DNA of 16,679 bases from Bacillota bacterium (GCA_021806845.1 JAKAPV010000033.1:1-16679); one strand, 5' to 3'. Positions 1 to 7,451 are shown, counted from the stretch's first letter. Numbers and translations are program-made. Notes: a model not told the origin generated them from the letters alone.

Positions 1-58
1 CGTCGCGCACGTACTGCGCCGCACGTGCGCCGGCGAGCCGTCGCTCAGCCTCACCCAC
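1..58 (-). CDS. Possible N-terminus of a divergent gene (partial, uncertain)
   Basis: An open frame on the minus strand runs off the left edge of the window. A GTG at 58-56 is preceded on the minus strand by AAAGGGG with a 7-base spacer, which is a fair ribosome binding site; an ATG at 97-95 is in the same frame but has no such site. From the GTG the residues read MGEAERRLAGARAAQYVRD. This is helical, Ala/Arg/Glu-rich and resembles the N-terminal helix of several enzymes, for example ribose-5-phosphate isomerase A, where a similar helix precedes a GLGTGST loop. Only 19 residues are visible and the diagnostic loop would lie outside the window, so no function is assigned. If real, it is divergent from the pnt operon. 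Confidence 0.3.
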   Translation of the reverse strand, partial: MGEAERRLAGARAAQYVRD

Positions 59-98
59 AAGACCGCCCCTTTCCGCCGGTGCGCAGGTCCGCTTCATG

Positions 99-112
99 TA
101 GTGTATAGTGTA
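99..112 (+). repeat. Tandem 7-bp direct repeat, TAGTGTA x2
   Basis: Two abutting perfect copies of TAGTGTA occupy 99-112. The flanks extend this to an imperfect dyad, with TGTA at 98-101 and TACA at 111-114. It lies in the gap between the possible divergent gene and pntAA. Its placement fits a repressor or activator site, or a TATA-like promoter element for either direction (TATAGT at 104-109 on the plus strand), but no regulator can be named. Confidence 0.4.
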
Positions 113-260
113 CAGCCTGGCAGCATTTGCCGGCTCCGCGGCAGCGCGTCGTCTGCAAGGAGTTTCACCCGCGCATCAAGAACCCATGGCCTCCAACCGG
201 TGCCAAGGGCCGATCGCCCCGGGACGGCTGGGCCACTTGGGCGAGTGCCTTCGGTTCCTT

Positions 261-291
261 GGACCCTGCCCGACGGGGGGCCCGGATTTTT
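261..291 (+). terminator. Attenuator-like fold upstream of pntAA
   Basis: The sequence at 261-271 (GGACCCTGCCC) can pair imperfectly, with bulges, with 275-283 (GGGGGGCCC) around a GAC turn. Five T residues follow at 287-291. The pntAA ribosome binding site starts at 301. This arrangement resembles an intrinsic terminator placed in a leader, but the stem is imperfect and the T run begins three bases after it, so function is uncertain. Confidence 0.3.
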
Positions 292-316
292 ATCGTTCTT
301 GGAAGAGGTGGTGTCG

Positions 317-1483
317 GTGTACATAGGCGTACCGAGAGAAACGAAACCGGGCGAGCGACGCGTCGCACTCGTGCCTGAGACCGTCGCAAAGCTCGTAGCC
401 AAGGGGCACTCGGTGGGGATCGAATCCGATGCCGGCACCTCGGCGCAAATGCCGGACGCGCTCTATGCGGCGGCAGGGGCCGAGATCCTGCCGGACGCGC
501 AAAGCGTCTACGACAAGGCGGACATGCTGCTCAAGATCCGTGCGCCGGAGCCCGCCGAGATACCGCTGCTCAGGCCAGGCACCGTGCTCGTGGCGCAGAT
601 GATGCCGCTCCTTGACCCTGAGAGCGCGGCGCAGGTCGCGAAGGCGGGCGCCGTCAGCTTCAGCATGGATCTCATGCCGCGCATCACCCGCGCGCAGAGC
701 ATGGACGTCCTCTCTTCGATGAGCACCGTCGCGGGCTACCGGGCCGTGCTGCAGGGAGCCCTGCTCGCAGAGCGCTTCTTTCCGATGCTGATGACCGCCG
801 CAGGCACCATCGCCCCGGCGAAGGCGCTGATCCTCGGCGCCGGCGTCGCCGGGCTCCAGGCCATCGCCACCGCGCGCCGTCTGGGAGCCGTGGTGCAGGC
901 GTTCGACGTCCGCCCGGCCTCGCGCGAGCAGGTGGAGAGCCTCGGTGCCGGCTTCCTCAGCCTTCCCGTCGCCGACGGCGAGGGCGAGGGCGGCTACGCG
1001 CGCGCGATGGGTGCGGATGAGGAGGAACTCGAGCGCCAGGCGCTCGCCGATCCCGTGAAGAAGGCCGATCTCGTCGTCTCCACCGCAATGGTGCCTGGCC
1101 GCCGCGCGCCGCTGCTCGTAAACCGCGAGATGGTCGACTCGATGCACCCCGGCGCCGTGATCGTCGACCTTGCGGCCGAGACGGGCGGCAACTGCGAACT
1201 GACCGTGCCCGGCGAGGTGGTCGTCAGCGATGGCGGCGTGATCGTCGACGGGCGCCTGAACGTGCCCTCCGAGATGCCGCTGCCCGCAAGCCAGCTCTTC
1301 TCGCGCAACCTCGTGACGTTCCTTGACCACGCCTTCTCCGCCTGGATCGGCGATGCGAAGGACAAGACCCAGCTCGGCGCCCTTCCGGAGGGCGACGAGA
1401 TCCTGCGCTCCACCTGCGTCAGCTTCGGCGGCGAACTGGTGCACAAGGCGACCGCGGAGCGCCTTATATCGATCGGTCGCTGA
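317..1483 (+). CDS. pntAA: NAD(P)+ transhydrogenase subunit alpha part 1 (NAD(H)-binding)
   Basis: This is the soluble domain I subunit of proton-translocating transhydrogenase, which binds NAD(H) and passes hydride to the NADP(H) domain of PntB at the cytoplasmic face of the membrane. The product is 388 residues, normal for the split alpha-1 form of Rhodospirillum type. It begins MYIGVPRET, matching the family start. The Rossmann motif GAGVAG is at residues 174-179, and an acidic residue follows in the FDVRP segment at the end of the next strand. The VPGRRAPLLV and VDLAAETGGNCE segments are also typical. I chose GTG 317 because GGAAGAGG (301-308) lies 8 bases upstream; the frame stays open further upstream to 101, but those residues do not resemble the family. 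A 42-base gap leads to pntAB. Confidence 0.93.
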   Translation: MYIGVPRETKPGERRVALVPETVAKLVAKGHSVGIESDAGTSAQMPDALYAAAGAEILPDAQSVYDKADMLLKIRAPEPAEIPLLRPGTVLVAQMMPLLDPESAAQVAKAGAVSFSMDLMPRITRAQSMDVLSSMSTVAGYRAVLQGALLAERFFPMLMTAAGTIAPAKALILGAGVAGLQAIATARRLGAVVQAFDVRPASREQVESLGAGFLSLPVADGEGEGGYARAMGADEEELERQALADPVKKADLVVSTAMVPGRRAPLLVNREMVDSMHPGAVIVDLAAETGGNCELTVPGEVVVSDGGVIVDGRLNVPSEMPLPASQLFSRNLVTFLDHAFSAWIGDAKDKTQLGALPEGDEILRSTCVSFGGELVHKATAERLISIGR

Positions 1484-1525
1484 CGGGCGCGAGGATCTAT
1501 CACTCTGCCGAGAGAGGTGCTTTTG

Positions 1526-1834
1526 GTGCATGCGAACTTGCTGCAGGAACTCTTCTCGTTCCTGCTCGCCATCTTCGTCGGCTGGTCCCTGATCACGAAG
1601 GTTCCGCCGGTGCTCCACACGCCGCTGATGAGTGCGACCAACGCCATCCACGGCGTGCTCGTCGTCGGAGCCCTGATCGTCGTCGCCGCGGCCGCCGGCA
1701 CATCGCAGGTGATCGTGGCGGGCCTCGCGCTGCTCCTCGCGACGCTGAACGTCGTCGGCGGCTTTGTGGTCACCGACCGGATGCTGGAGATGTTCCGCAA
1801 GAGTCCAAGCGAGAAGGGACAGGCAGCCAAATGA
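1526..1834 (+). CDS. pntAB: NAD(P)+ transhydrogenase subunit alpha part 2 (membrane)
   Basis: This is the small membrane subunit (domain II, alpha part) of the three-gene form of transhydrogenase. The 102-residue protein is hydrophobic. Its first segment (LFSFLLAIFVGWSLITKV) and two later ones (GVLVVGALIVVAAAAG and VIVAGLALLLATLNVVGGF) are predicted membrane helices, separated by the conserved VPPVLHTPLMSATNAIHG loop. The C-terminus carries the usual TDRMLEMF stretch. I chose GTG 1526, which lies 8 bases after GAGAGG (1512-1517); TTG 1523 and GTG 1517 are in frame alternatives. Its stop overlaps the pntB start as ATGA (1831-1834), implying translational coupling. Confidence 0.93.
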   Translation: MHANLLQELFSFLLAIFVGWSLITKVPPVLHTPLMSATNAIHGVLVVGALIVVAAAAGTSQVIVAGLALLLATLNVVGGFVVTDRMLEMFRKSPSEKGQAAK

Positions 1835-3222
1835 CGAGCGTACGCGAAGCGGCCTACATGGTCGCCGCCATCCTCTTCATCATCGGCGTGATGCGGCTGC
1901 GCAATCCCGCCACGGCACGCTCTGGCAACCTCACCGCTGCCGCCGGCATGGTGATCGCGGTCGCCTTCACGCTGATCGGGTCCTCCATCTCGAACGTCGT
2001 GCTGCTGCTCGCCATGGTCGCGGCGGGCGCGATCATCGGCGCCTACTCCGCGCGGGCGGTCAAGATGACCGCGATGCCGCAGATGGTCGCGGTCTTCAAC
2101 GGCATGGGCGGCGGCGCCGCCGCGCTAATCGCGCTCTCGGAGGCACTGCAGGCGCTCGCGCACGGCAGCTACCCGGGCCTTCCGGAGGCCGTCCCCGGCC
2201 TCTTCGACATGCTCGTCGGTTCGATCTCCTTCACGGGCAGCGTGATCGCATTCATGAAGCTGCAGGAGTGGATCCCCGGACGCGCCAAGGCCTTCCCGGG
2301 CCAGAACGTCGTAAACGCCATCTTCCTCATCCTGCTGATCGCCGTGGCCGTCACCGTGCCGATCGTGCCGGACGCGGGCACCAAGCTCATCCTCGACTGG
2401 ATCCTGATCGTCGGTTCGCTCGTGCTGGGCGTCTCCTTCGTGATGCCGGTCGGCGGCGCCGACATGCCGGTGATCATCGCCCTGCTGAACGCGTTTACGG
2501 GCATCGCGGCGGCCGCCGCCGGTTTCGTGCTGCAAAATGACGTCCTGATCGTCGCGGGCGCGCTCGTCGGCTCGTCGGGCACAATCCTCACCCTGATCAT
2601 GAGCCGTGCGATGAACCGCTCCATCTTCAACGTGCTCTTCTCGGCCTTCGGCTCGAAGGTCACCGCGAAGGGCGCGTCGGACCGCGGCGAGGTCCACCCC
2701 ACGAACGCCGAGGAGGTCGGGATGCTCTGCGCCTACGCGCAGCGCGTCGTGATCGTGCCGGGCTACGGCCTCGCCGTCGCCCGCGCGCAGCAGGAGTGCA
2801 AGGACCTGATGGACGCCCTCGTGGCCCGCGGCGTCGACGTGCGCTTCGCCATCCACCCGGTCGCGGGCCGCATGCCCGGCCACATGAACGTGCTGCTCGC
2901 CGAGGCGAACGTGCCCTACGACCGCCTCTACGACATGGATGACATCAACCCCGAGTTCCAGCGCACCGATGTCGTCCTGATCATCGGCGCGAACGACGTC
3001 GTCAACCCGGATGCCCGCCTCAATCCGGGCAGCCCGATCTACGGCATGCCGATCCTCAACGTGGACCAGGCGAAGACGGTCATCGTGAACAAGCGCTCCA
3101 TGGCGGCCGGCTTCGCAGGCATCGACAACCCGCTCTTCTTCATGCCGAACACGATGATGTACTTCGGCGACGCCAAGGGAGCGCTCCAGCAGCTGCTGCA
3201 GGCCCTGAAGGAAGCGGCCTGA
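1831..3222 (+). CDS. pntB: NAD(P)+ transhydrogenase subunit beta
   Basis: PntB carries most of the proton channel and the NADP(H)-binding domain III. The 463-residue length is typical. Roughly the first 260 residues are strongly hydrophobic, with several membrane segments. The soluble C-terminal third contains VPGYGLAVARAQ around residue 311, the NADP-binding signature of this family. It also has HPVAGRMPGHMNVLLAEA, YDMDDIN, IGANDVVNPDAR and VIVNKRSMAAGFAGIDNPLF, all diagnostic of domain III. ATG 1831 overlaps the pntAB stop by 4 bases. A 33-base gap without a terminator separates it from the oxidoreductase downstream, so the two parts are probably co-transcribed. In cells this enzyme usually makes NADPH from NADH using the proton gradient; the reverse direction pumps protons. 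Confidence 0.95.
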   Translation: MTSVREAAYMVAAILFIIGVMRLRNPATARSGNLTAAAGMVIAVAFTLIGSSISNVVLLLAMVAAGAIIGAYSARAVKMTAMPQMVAVFNGMGGGAAALIALSEALQALAHGSYPGLPEAVPGLFDMLVGSISFTGSVIAFMKLQEWIPGRAKAFPGQNVVNAIFLILLIAVAVTVPIVPDAGTKLILDWILIVGSLVLGVSFVMPVGGADMPVIIALLNAFTGIAAAAAGFVLQNDVLIVAGALVGSSGTILTLIMSRAMNRSIFNVLFSAFGSKVTAKGASDRGEVHPTNAEEVGMLCAYAQRVVIVPGYGLAVARAQQECKDLMDALVARGVDVRFAIHPVAGRMPGHMNVLLAEANVPYDRLYDMDDINPEFQRTDVVLIIGANDVVNPDARLNPGSPIYGMPILNVDQAKTVIVNKRSMAAGFAGIDNPLFFMPNTMMYFGDAKGALQQLLQALKEAA

Positions 3223-3255
3223 TCCGAGGGCCCGGTAGAAGGGGAGTGGTTCGAC

Positions 3256-4644
3256 ATGGCGGGCGGAACGTTCGCTCGCGCCGACCTGTCGGCGGACCCC
3301 ATGGCGGCGCTCGCGCAGGAGCTCCATCCTGCACTTGCGGATGCGCAGGTTCCCTATGAAGCGGAGCGGTGTCTCGACTGCGGAAGCCAGACGGCTCCCG
3401 CCCCCTGCACGGCAGCCTGCCCGGCAGGCATCGATGTCCCGGGATTCATCCGCAGCCTCGCGCTGGGCGACTACCTGCGCGCGGCGGACCTGATCTTCGC
3501 CGAGAACCCGCTCGGCGGCAGTTGCGCCCGCGTCTGCCCGACGGAGGTGCTCTGCGAGGCAGCCTGCGTCCTCGAGCGCGAGGGTCGCCGTCCGGTCCGG
3601 ATCGCCCAGTTGCAGCGCGCGGCAACCGACCGCGTGCTGCTCTCGGGGGCGCCGCCCGCGGCCATCCACCTGCCGCACAACGGCCTACGCGTCGCCGTGG
3701 TGGGAGCCGGCCCCGCGGGCATGGCCTGCGCGGCCACGCTGGCGCCGCTCGGCTACGCCGTGACGATCTACGACAGCAGGCCGGAAGTCGGCGGCCTCGT
3801 GCGCTACGCGATCGCCCCGTATCGGCAGGTGCGCGAGCCCCTGCCGCAGGAGGCGGACCGACTGCGCGCCATGGGCGTGCAGTTCCAGCTCTCGACGCCC
3901 GTCGAGACGCCGGAGGACCTCGCCCTGCTGGAGCGCGAGTACGACGCCGTATTCCTCGGCATCGGCCTCGGGGCCGACCAGGACGTCTCCTACCCGGGGG
4001 ACGGCCTAGAGGGCGTATACGAGTCGCTTCCCTTCATCGAGGCGCTGAAGGAGGGCCGGCCGCTGCCGGTCGGCCGGTGCGTCGCGGTCGTCGGCGGCGG
4101 CAATACGGCGATGGACGTCGCGCGCGAGGCTCTGCGCCTCGGCGCGGAGGACGTCTTGGTCCTCTACCGGCGTACGGAAGCGGAGATGCCGGCCTTCCGG
4201 CACGAGGTGGTGGAGGCCATGGAGGACGGCGTGCGCTTTTCCTGGCTCACGCTGCCCGTGCGGGTGAACGGCGAGGGCCGCATCGCGTCGGTCACCTGTC
4301 AGCGCATGGAGCTCGGGGACCCCGACGCGAGCGGCCGGCGGCGTCCGCGCCCGGTGCCCGGCAGCGAGTTCGACCTTCCGGTCGACACGCTGATCAAGGC
4401 GATCGGCCAGCAGTACCGCAAGGAGTTCCTCGGCCGCGTGGGCGGCATCTCGGCGCCTGACGCGCCGGTCGCCATCGATCAAACCAGTGGTCAGACCGAA
4501 AACCCGCGCTTCTTCGCCGGCGGTGACGCGGTGAACGGCGGCGGGACCGTCGTCGAGGCGGTCGCACACGGCAAGCGCGCGGCGCTGGGCATCGACAGCT
4601 ATCTGCGCGGACCAGACTGCCCGCAGGGGAGGCGTGGGCGGTGA
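3256..4644 (+). CDS. GltD-like FAD/Fe-S NAD(P)H oxidoreductase
   Basis: This 462-residue flavoprotein is of the glutamate-synthase small-subunit (GltD/PreT/NfnB) type. Its N-terminal Fer4_20 domain has two cysteine sets, C39/C42/C51/C55 and C90/C94/C100/C104, for two [4Fe-4S] clusters. An FAD-binding GAGPAG follows near residue 150, then GGLVRYAIAPYR. A second Rossmann motif, VVGGGNTAMDVA, is followed by YRRTEAEMPA; arginines there usually indicate NADPH. The C-terminal FFAGGDAVNGGGTVVEAVAHGK segment completes the FAD site. No glutamate synthase large subunit is nearby. Instead it sits between transhydrogenase and 2-oxoacid:ferredoxin oxidoreductase genes, so a ferredoxin:NADP(H) role is inferred. 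ATG 3256 follows GAAGGGGAG (3239-3247). The stop overlaps the next start as GTGA. Confidence 0.85.
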   Translation: MAGGTFARADLSADPMAALAQELHPALADAQVPYEAERCLDCGSQTAPAPCTAACPAGIDVPGFIRSLALGDYLRAADLIFAENPLGGSCARVCPTEVLCEAACVLEREGRRPVRIAQLQRAATDRVLLSGAPPAAIHLPHNGLRVAVVGAGPAGMACAATLAPLGYAVTIYDSRPEVGGLVRYAIAPYRQVREPLPQEADRLRAMGVQFQLSTPVETPEDLALLEREYDAVFLGIGLGADQDVSYPGDGLEGVYESLPFIEALKEGRPLPVGRCVAVVGGGNTAMDVAREALRLGAEDVLVLYRRTEAEMPAFRHEVVEAMEDGVRFSWLTLPVRVNGEGRIASVTCQRMELGDPDASGRRRPRPVPGSEFDLPVDTLIKAIGQQYRKEFLGRVGGISAPDAPVAIDQTSGQTENPRFFAGGDAVNGGGTVVEAVAHGKRAALGIDSYLRGPDCPQGRRGR

Positions 4645-4895
4645 CGCAGCCGGCGCTTCAGCTCGTCCAGGGAGACCGCATGCTCACGGTGCAGCGCGAC
4701 TGGTGCAAGGGCTGCAACCTCTGCATCCGCTCGTGCCCGGCTGGCATCCTGTCGCTGGACGACGGAGAACGCATCGTCGGCGAGGGCATCGCGCGCTGCA
4801 GCTTCTGCGGCGTCTGCGCGGCGCGCTGCCCCGACTTCGTCTTCACGCTCGCCCGCGTCCCTGAGGCGCAGATGGCGATGGGGGGACCCCAATGA
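4641..4895 (+). CDS. korD: 2-oxoacid:ferredoxin oxidoreductase delta subunit (2[4Fe-4S] ferredoxin)
   Basis: An 84-residue bacterial-type ferredoxin. Two classical cluster motifs are visible: CKGCNLCIRSCP (CX2CX2CX3CP) and CSFCGVCAARCP (CX2CX2CX3CP). It lacks its own catalytic domain and directly precedes the alpha subunit, the usual order (D-A-B-C) in four-subunit 2-oxoglutarate-type oxidoreductases, where it carries electrons from the beta-subunit cluster to soluble ferredoxin. GTG 4641 overlaps the previous stop (4641-4644) and has GGGAGG upstream at 4626-4631. Its own stop overlaps korA as ATGA (4892-4895). Confidence 0.9.
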   Translation: MTQPALQLVQGDRMLTVQRDWCKGCNLCIRSCPAGILSLDDGERIVGEGIARCSFCGVCAARCPDFVFTLARVPEAQMAMGGPQ

Positions 4896-6019
4896 AGCTG
4901 ATCCAGGGGAACGAGGCAGTGGCGCTCGGCGCAGTGGCGGCAGGCTGCGACTTCTACGCGGGCTACCCGATCACGCCGGCCACGGAGATCATGGAGCAGA
5001 TGGCAAGGCTCCTGCCGGCGCGCGGCGGGGTCTTCATCCAGATGGAAGACGAGCTCTCGGCGGCGGCCGCCGTGATCGGCGCCGCCTGGGGCGGCGCACG
5101 CGCGATGACCGCGACCTCCGGTCCGGGCTTCTCCCTCATGCAGGAACATATCGGCTATGCCGCGATCACCCAGACCCCCTGCGTCTTCGTCGACTCCCAG
5201 CGCGGCGGCCCCTCCACCGGGCTGCCGACGCTGCCGGCGCAGGGCGATGTGATGCAGGCACGCTTCGGCAGCCACGGCGACCGTGCCGCGATCGCCCTCA
5301 CGGCGTCGTCCGTGCTCTCCGCCTACGAAATGACCGCCCGCGCCTTCGAGCTGTCGGAAACCTACCGTCAGCCGGTCGTGCTGCTCCTGGACGCAGTGCT
5401 CTCGCACATGCGCGAGAACGTCGAACTGCCGAAGGTCGAGCCTGCGCCGCGGCCGATGCCGGCACCCGGGACGGACCCTGAGCCCTTCGGCGACAATCCC
5501 TTCGTGCCCTTCGGCGCGGGCCGGCGCACCGTCGTGACAGGCCTCGCGCACGACGAGTCCGGACTGCCGAAGACAGCCGGCGGCCAGGCGCAGGAGCGCA
5601 TGCTGCTCGAGCTCCAAGATCGCCTGCGCCGCGACGCCGCGGAGATCACGCACTACAGCTCCCACGCGCTCGAGGGCGCCAGGATCGTCGTGCTCGCCTA
5701 CGGCATCACGGCGCGCGCAGCCCGCGAGGCGGTCGAGATGCTGCGAGCGGACGGCGTCGCGGCGGGCCTCCTCGACCTGCAGACGCTCTGGCCGTTCCCG
5801 GACTTCCTCGTCACGGAGATTGCCCAGGGCGCGCAGGCGATCCTGGTGCCGGAGCTCAACGTCGGCCAGTACGTCATCCCGGTGACAGCGGCCGTCCAGG
5901 GACGCTGCCGCGTCGCACCGCTCGGGCGCGCGGACGGCAATCTCTTCACGCCGGAGGAGATCGCGCAGGCGGCGCGGGACCTCCTGCTGGCAGAGCGGGG
6001 AGGGGTGCGGCGTGGCTAG
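4892..6019 (+). CDS. korA: 2-oxoacid:ferredoxin oxidoreductase alpha subunit
   Basis: This 375-residue protein is the pyrimidine-domain (alpha) subunit. It begins MKLIQGNEAVALGAVAAGCDFYAGYPITPATEI, the standard KorA start. It continues with QMEDELSAAAAVIGAAWGGARAMTATSGPGFSLMQEHIGYA and RGGPSTGLPT, the family substrate/cofactor signatures. A C-terminal domain ending near ILVPELNVGQYVIPV is the usual domain II. Length and separate beta, gamma and delta genes fit 2-oxoglutarate or branched-chain 2-oxoacid enzymes better than the fused pyruvate enzyme; the exact 2-oxoacid cannot be settled from sequence alone. The reaction is reversible: 2-oxoacid + CoA + oxidised ferredoxin gives acyl-CoA + CO2 + reduced ferredoxin. 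It overlaps korB by 8 bases. Confidence 0.92.
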   Translation: MKLIQGNEAVALGAVAAGCDFYAGYPITPATEIMEQMARLLPARGGVFIQMEDELSAAAAVIGAAWGGARAMTATSGPGFSLMQEHIGYAAITQTPCVFVDSQRGGPSTGLPTLPAQGDVMQARFGSHGDRAAIALTASSVLSAYEMTARAFELSETYRQPVVLLLDAVLSHMRENVELPKVEPAPRPMPAPGTDPEPFGDNPFVPFGAGRRTVVTGLAHDESGLPKTAGGQAQERMLLELQDRLRRDAAEITHYSSHALEGARIVVLAYGITARAAREAVEMLRADGVAAGLLDLQTLWPFPDFLVTEIAQGAQAILVPELNVGQYVIPVTAAVQGRCRVAPLGRADGNLFTPEEIAQAARDLLLAERGGVRRG

Positions 6020-6854
6020 GCTCGGACAGGACCTATCTGAGTACCTGAGGGCGGAGATGATGCCGACCGTCTGGTGCCCGGGCTGCGGGCACGGCATCAT
6101 CGCGCAGGGCATCGCGACGGCGCTGCGGGAGATCCGGGCAGACCTCGACCAGGTGGTCGTGGTCGGCGGCATCGGCTGCTCCGGACGCACGCCCTTCTAC
6201 ATGAACACGGGCGCCATGCACACGACCCACGGGCGGGCCCTCGCCTTCGCGACCGGCCTCAAGCTCGCGCGGCCCTCGCTCACCGTGATCGTGGCGATGG
6301 GCGACGGCGACGCACTCGCGATCGGCGGCAACCACTTCATCCACGCCGCGCGCCGCAACATCGACCTCACCGTCGTGCTCTACAACAACTCCATCTACGG
6401 CATGACCGGCGGCCAAGCCGCACCGACCACCCCGCAGGGCTCCCATTCCACGACGACGCCGCTCGGGTCGATCGAGCCGAACTTCGACGCCGTAGAGCTC
6501 GCCAGGGCCGCCGGGGCGAGCTTCGTCGCGCGCTCCACGACCTTCGACTTCCAGGAGATGCCGCAGCTGATCGCGCGGGCGATCCGCCATCCCGGCTTCA
6601 GCATGGTCGAGGTGCTCAGCCAGTGCCCGACCTACTACGGGCGGCTGAACCACCTCGGCGAGGCGCCCGAGATGCTGCTCTACGAACGCGACCGCACGCG
6701 GCTCCTCGAGATGTTCGGCCCGCCGCCGGAGATCACGCGCGAGGAGATGGTCGGCCAGCTGCCGATCGGCCTCTTCGTCGAGGAGGTCCGCCCCGAGTAC
6801 ACGCAGCGCTACAGCGAGCTGTGCGCCGCGGCGGGAGGCAGCTACCATGCGTAG
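6012..6854 (+). CDS. korB: 2-oxoacid:ferredoxin oxidoreductase beta subunit (TPP-binding)
   Basis: This 280-residue protein carries the thiamine diphosphate site. GDGDALAIGGNHFIHAARRN followed by LYNNSIYGMTGGQ is the GDG...NN TPP motif. Cysteines for the single [4Fe-4S] cluster are visible as WCPGCGHG (C22, C25), GGIGCSGR and later SQCPTYYGR. The HTTHGRALAFATGLKLARP segment is also conserved. GTG 6012 is preceded by a G-rich ribosome binding site (GGGGAGGGG, 5998-6006) lying inside the end of korA, so translation is coupled. The stop overlaps the korC start by 8 bases. Confidence 0.93.
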   Translation: MARLGQDLSEYLRAEMMPTVWCPGCGHGIIAQGIATALREIRADLDQVVVVGGIGCSGRTPFYMNTGAMHTTHGRALAFATGLKLARPSLTVIVAMGDGDALAIGGNHFIHAARRNIDLTVVLYNNSIYGMTGGQAAPTTPQGSHSTTTPLGSIEPNFDAVELARAAGASFVARSTTFDFQEMPQLIARAIRHPGFSMVEVLSQCPTYYGRLNHLGEAPEMLLYERDRTRLLEMFGPPPEITREEMVGQLPIGLFVEEVRPEYTQRYSELCAAAGGSYHA

Positions 6855-7392
6855 GGACCCCTTGCGCGTCCGCCTCAGCGGGCGCGGCGGCCAGGGCATC
6901 ATGCTCGCAGGCACCCTGCTCGCGGAGGCGGCGATGCAGGACGGACTCCATGTCGTGCAGACCCAGAGCTATGGGCCGGAGGCGCGCCTGGGCGCCGCGA
7001 AGTCGGAGGTCGTGATCTCGACCCGCGACATCGCCTTCCCGGAGGTGCTCGTGCCGGACCTCGTGCTCTGCCTCTCCCGCGACGCGTACCTGAAGTTCGG
7101 CCGCAAGGTGGCGGACGGCGGGGTCGTGCTCCTGGAGGAGGCGATCCTGAAGGACGTGCCCGACGCGAAGGGGCAGGTCCTGCCGCTGCGGGCGACGGCG
7201 CGCGACCTCGGGAACGAACTCTCCCTGAACGTCGTGGGCCTGGGCGCCCTCGTCGCCATCACGCAGGCCGTATCGCGCGACGGCCTCCGGTCAGCGCTGC
7301 GCCACCGCATGAAGCCGGAGTACCTCGATCTCAATATCGGCGCGCTGGAGGCTGGCTTCGCCCTTGGCGAAGCGATCCAGGCGCGCGCCTGA
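6847..7392 (+). CDS. korC: 2-oxoacid:ferredoxin oxidoreductase gamma subunit
   Basis: The 181-residue product begins with RVRLSGRGGQGIMLAGTLLAEAA, the gamma-subunit signature (GxGGQG). TQSYGPEARLGAAKSEVVIS follows, again typical, as is the C-terminal region ending in LNIGALEAGFALG. The gamma domain completes the CoA-binding and substrate channel of the alpha-beta-gamma-delta complex. ATG 6847 lies within the end of korB. It is the last gene of the redox operon: a strong hairpin terminator begins 8 bases after its stop. Confidence 0.92.
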   Translation: MRRDPLRVRLSGRGGQGIMLAGTLLAEAAMQDGLHVVQTQSYGPEARLGAAKSEVVISTRDIAFPEVLVPDLVLCLSRDAYLKFGRKVADGGVVLLEEAILKDVPDAKGQVLPLRATARDLGNELSLNVVGLGALVAITQAVSRDGLRSALRHRMKPEYLDLNIGALEAGFALGEAIQARA

Positions 7393-7400
7393 CCGGCGCT

Positions 7401-7443
7401 GCGAGGGGGCGGCACGCGCCGCCCCCTCGCTGTGCACATTTTT
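7401..7443 (+). terminator. Intrinsic terminator of the pnt-kor operon
   Basis: A perfect 13-bp stem (7401-7413 with 7418-7430) closes a 4-base loop, ACGC. Five T residues follow at 7439-7443, eight bases past the stem. The very strong stem at the end of a long same-strand gene train makes termination likely, although the T run is displaced. Confidence 0.75.
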
Positions 7444-7451
7444 GTGCGCAG
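7430..7451. repeat. Second inverted repeat next to the terminator
   Basis: CTGTGCAC (7430-7437) and GTGCGCAG (7444-7451) pair over 8 positions, one of them G-U, with ATTTTT as the loop. It shares base 7430 with the preceding terminator stem. It could be part of a compound terminator or an operator upstream of the aminotransferase. The remaining bases 7452-7514 hold no recognised promoter. Confidence 0.4.

Larger units (their letters stand above)
98..316 (+). promoter_or_regulatory. Untranslated leader and promoter region of the pnt operon
   Basis: About 220 bases separate the left-edge frame from pntAA, and no convincing gene is seen in them. The stretch holds a perfect tandem repeat of TAGTGTA (99-105 and 106-112). 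A small inverted repeat, CCAAG (203-207) and CTTGG (236-240), brackets a GC-rich core. Close to the gene is a GC-rich fold followed by a T run at 287-291. I could not identify a clear -35/-10 pair with proper spacing. No riboswitch or T-box family was recognised, and the T-box antiterminator core was not found. The region is long enough for a regulated leader, but that is an inference. Confidence 0.4.

Noticed and set aside
120..310. T-box or known riboswitch in the pnt leader
   Set aside because: The T-box antiterminator core and other remembered consensus elements are not present; only generic GC-rich pairing is visible.
101..316. Upstream extension of PntAA from 101
   Set aside because: The added 72 residues are low in family similarity, and the ribosome binding site at 301-308 with GTG 317 gives the normal protein start.
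290..1651. A long open frame on the minus strand opposite pntAA, and similar ones opposite pntB, korA and mtaD
   Set aside because: They are composition shadows: rich in Arg, His, Asp and Glu, with no domain motifs, fully antisense to strongly recognised genes in high-GC DNA.
3369..4460. Long plus-strand frame overlapping the GltD-like gene
   Set aside because: It is a +1 frame shadow, Arg/Gly/Pro-rich without motifs, while the main frame has all Fe-S, FAD and NADP signatures.
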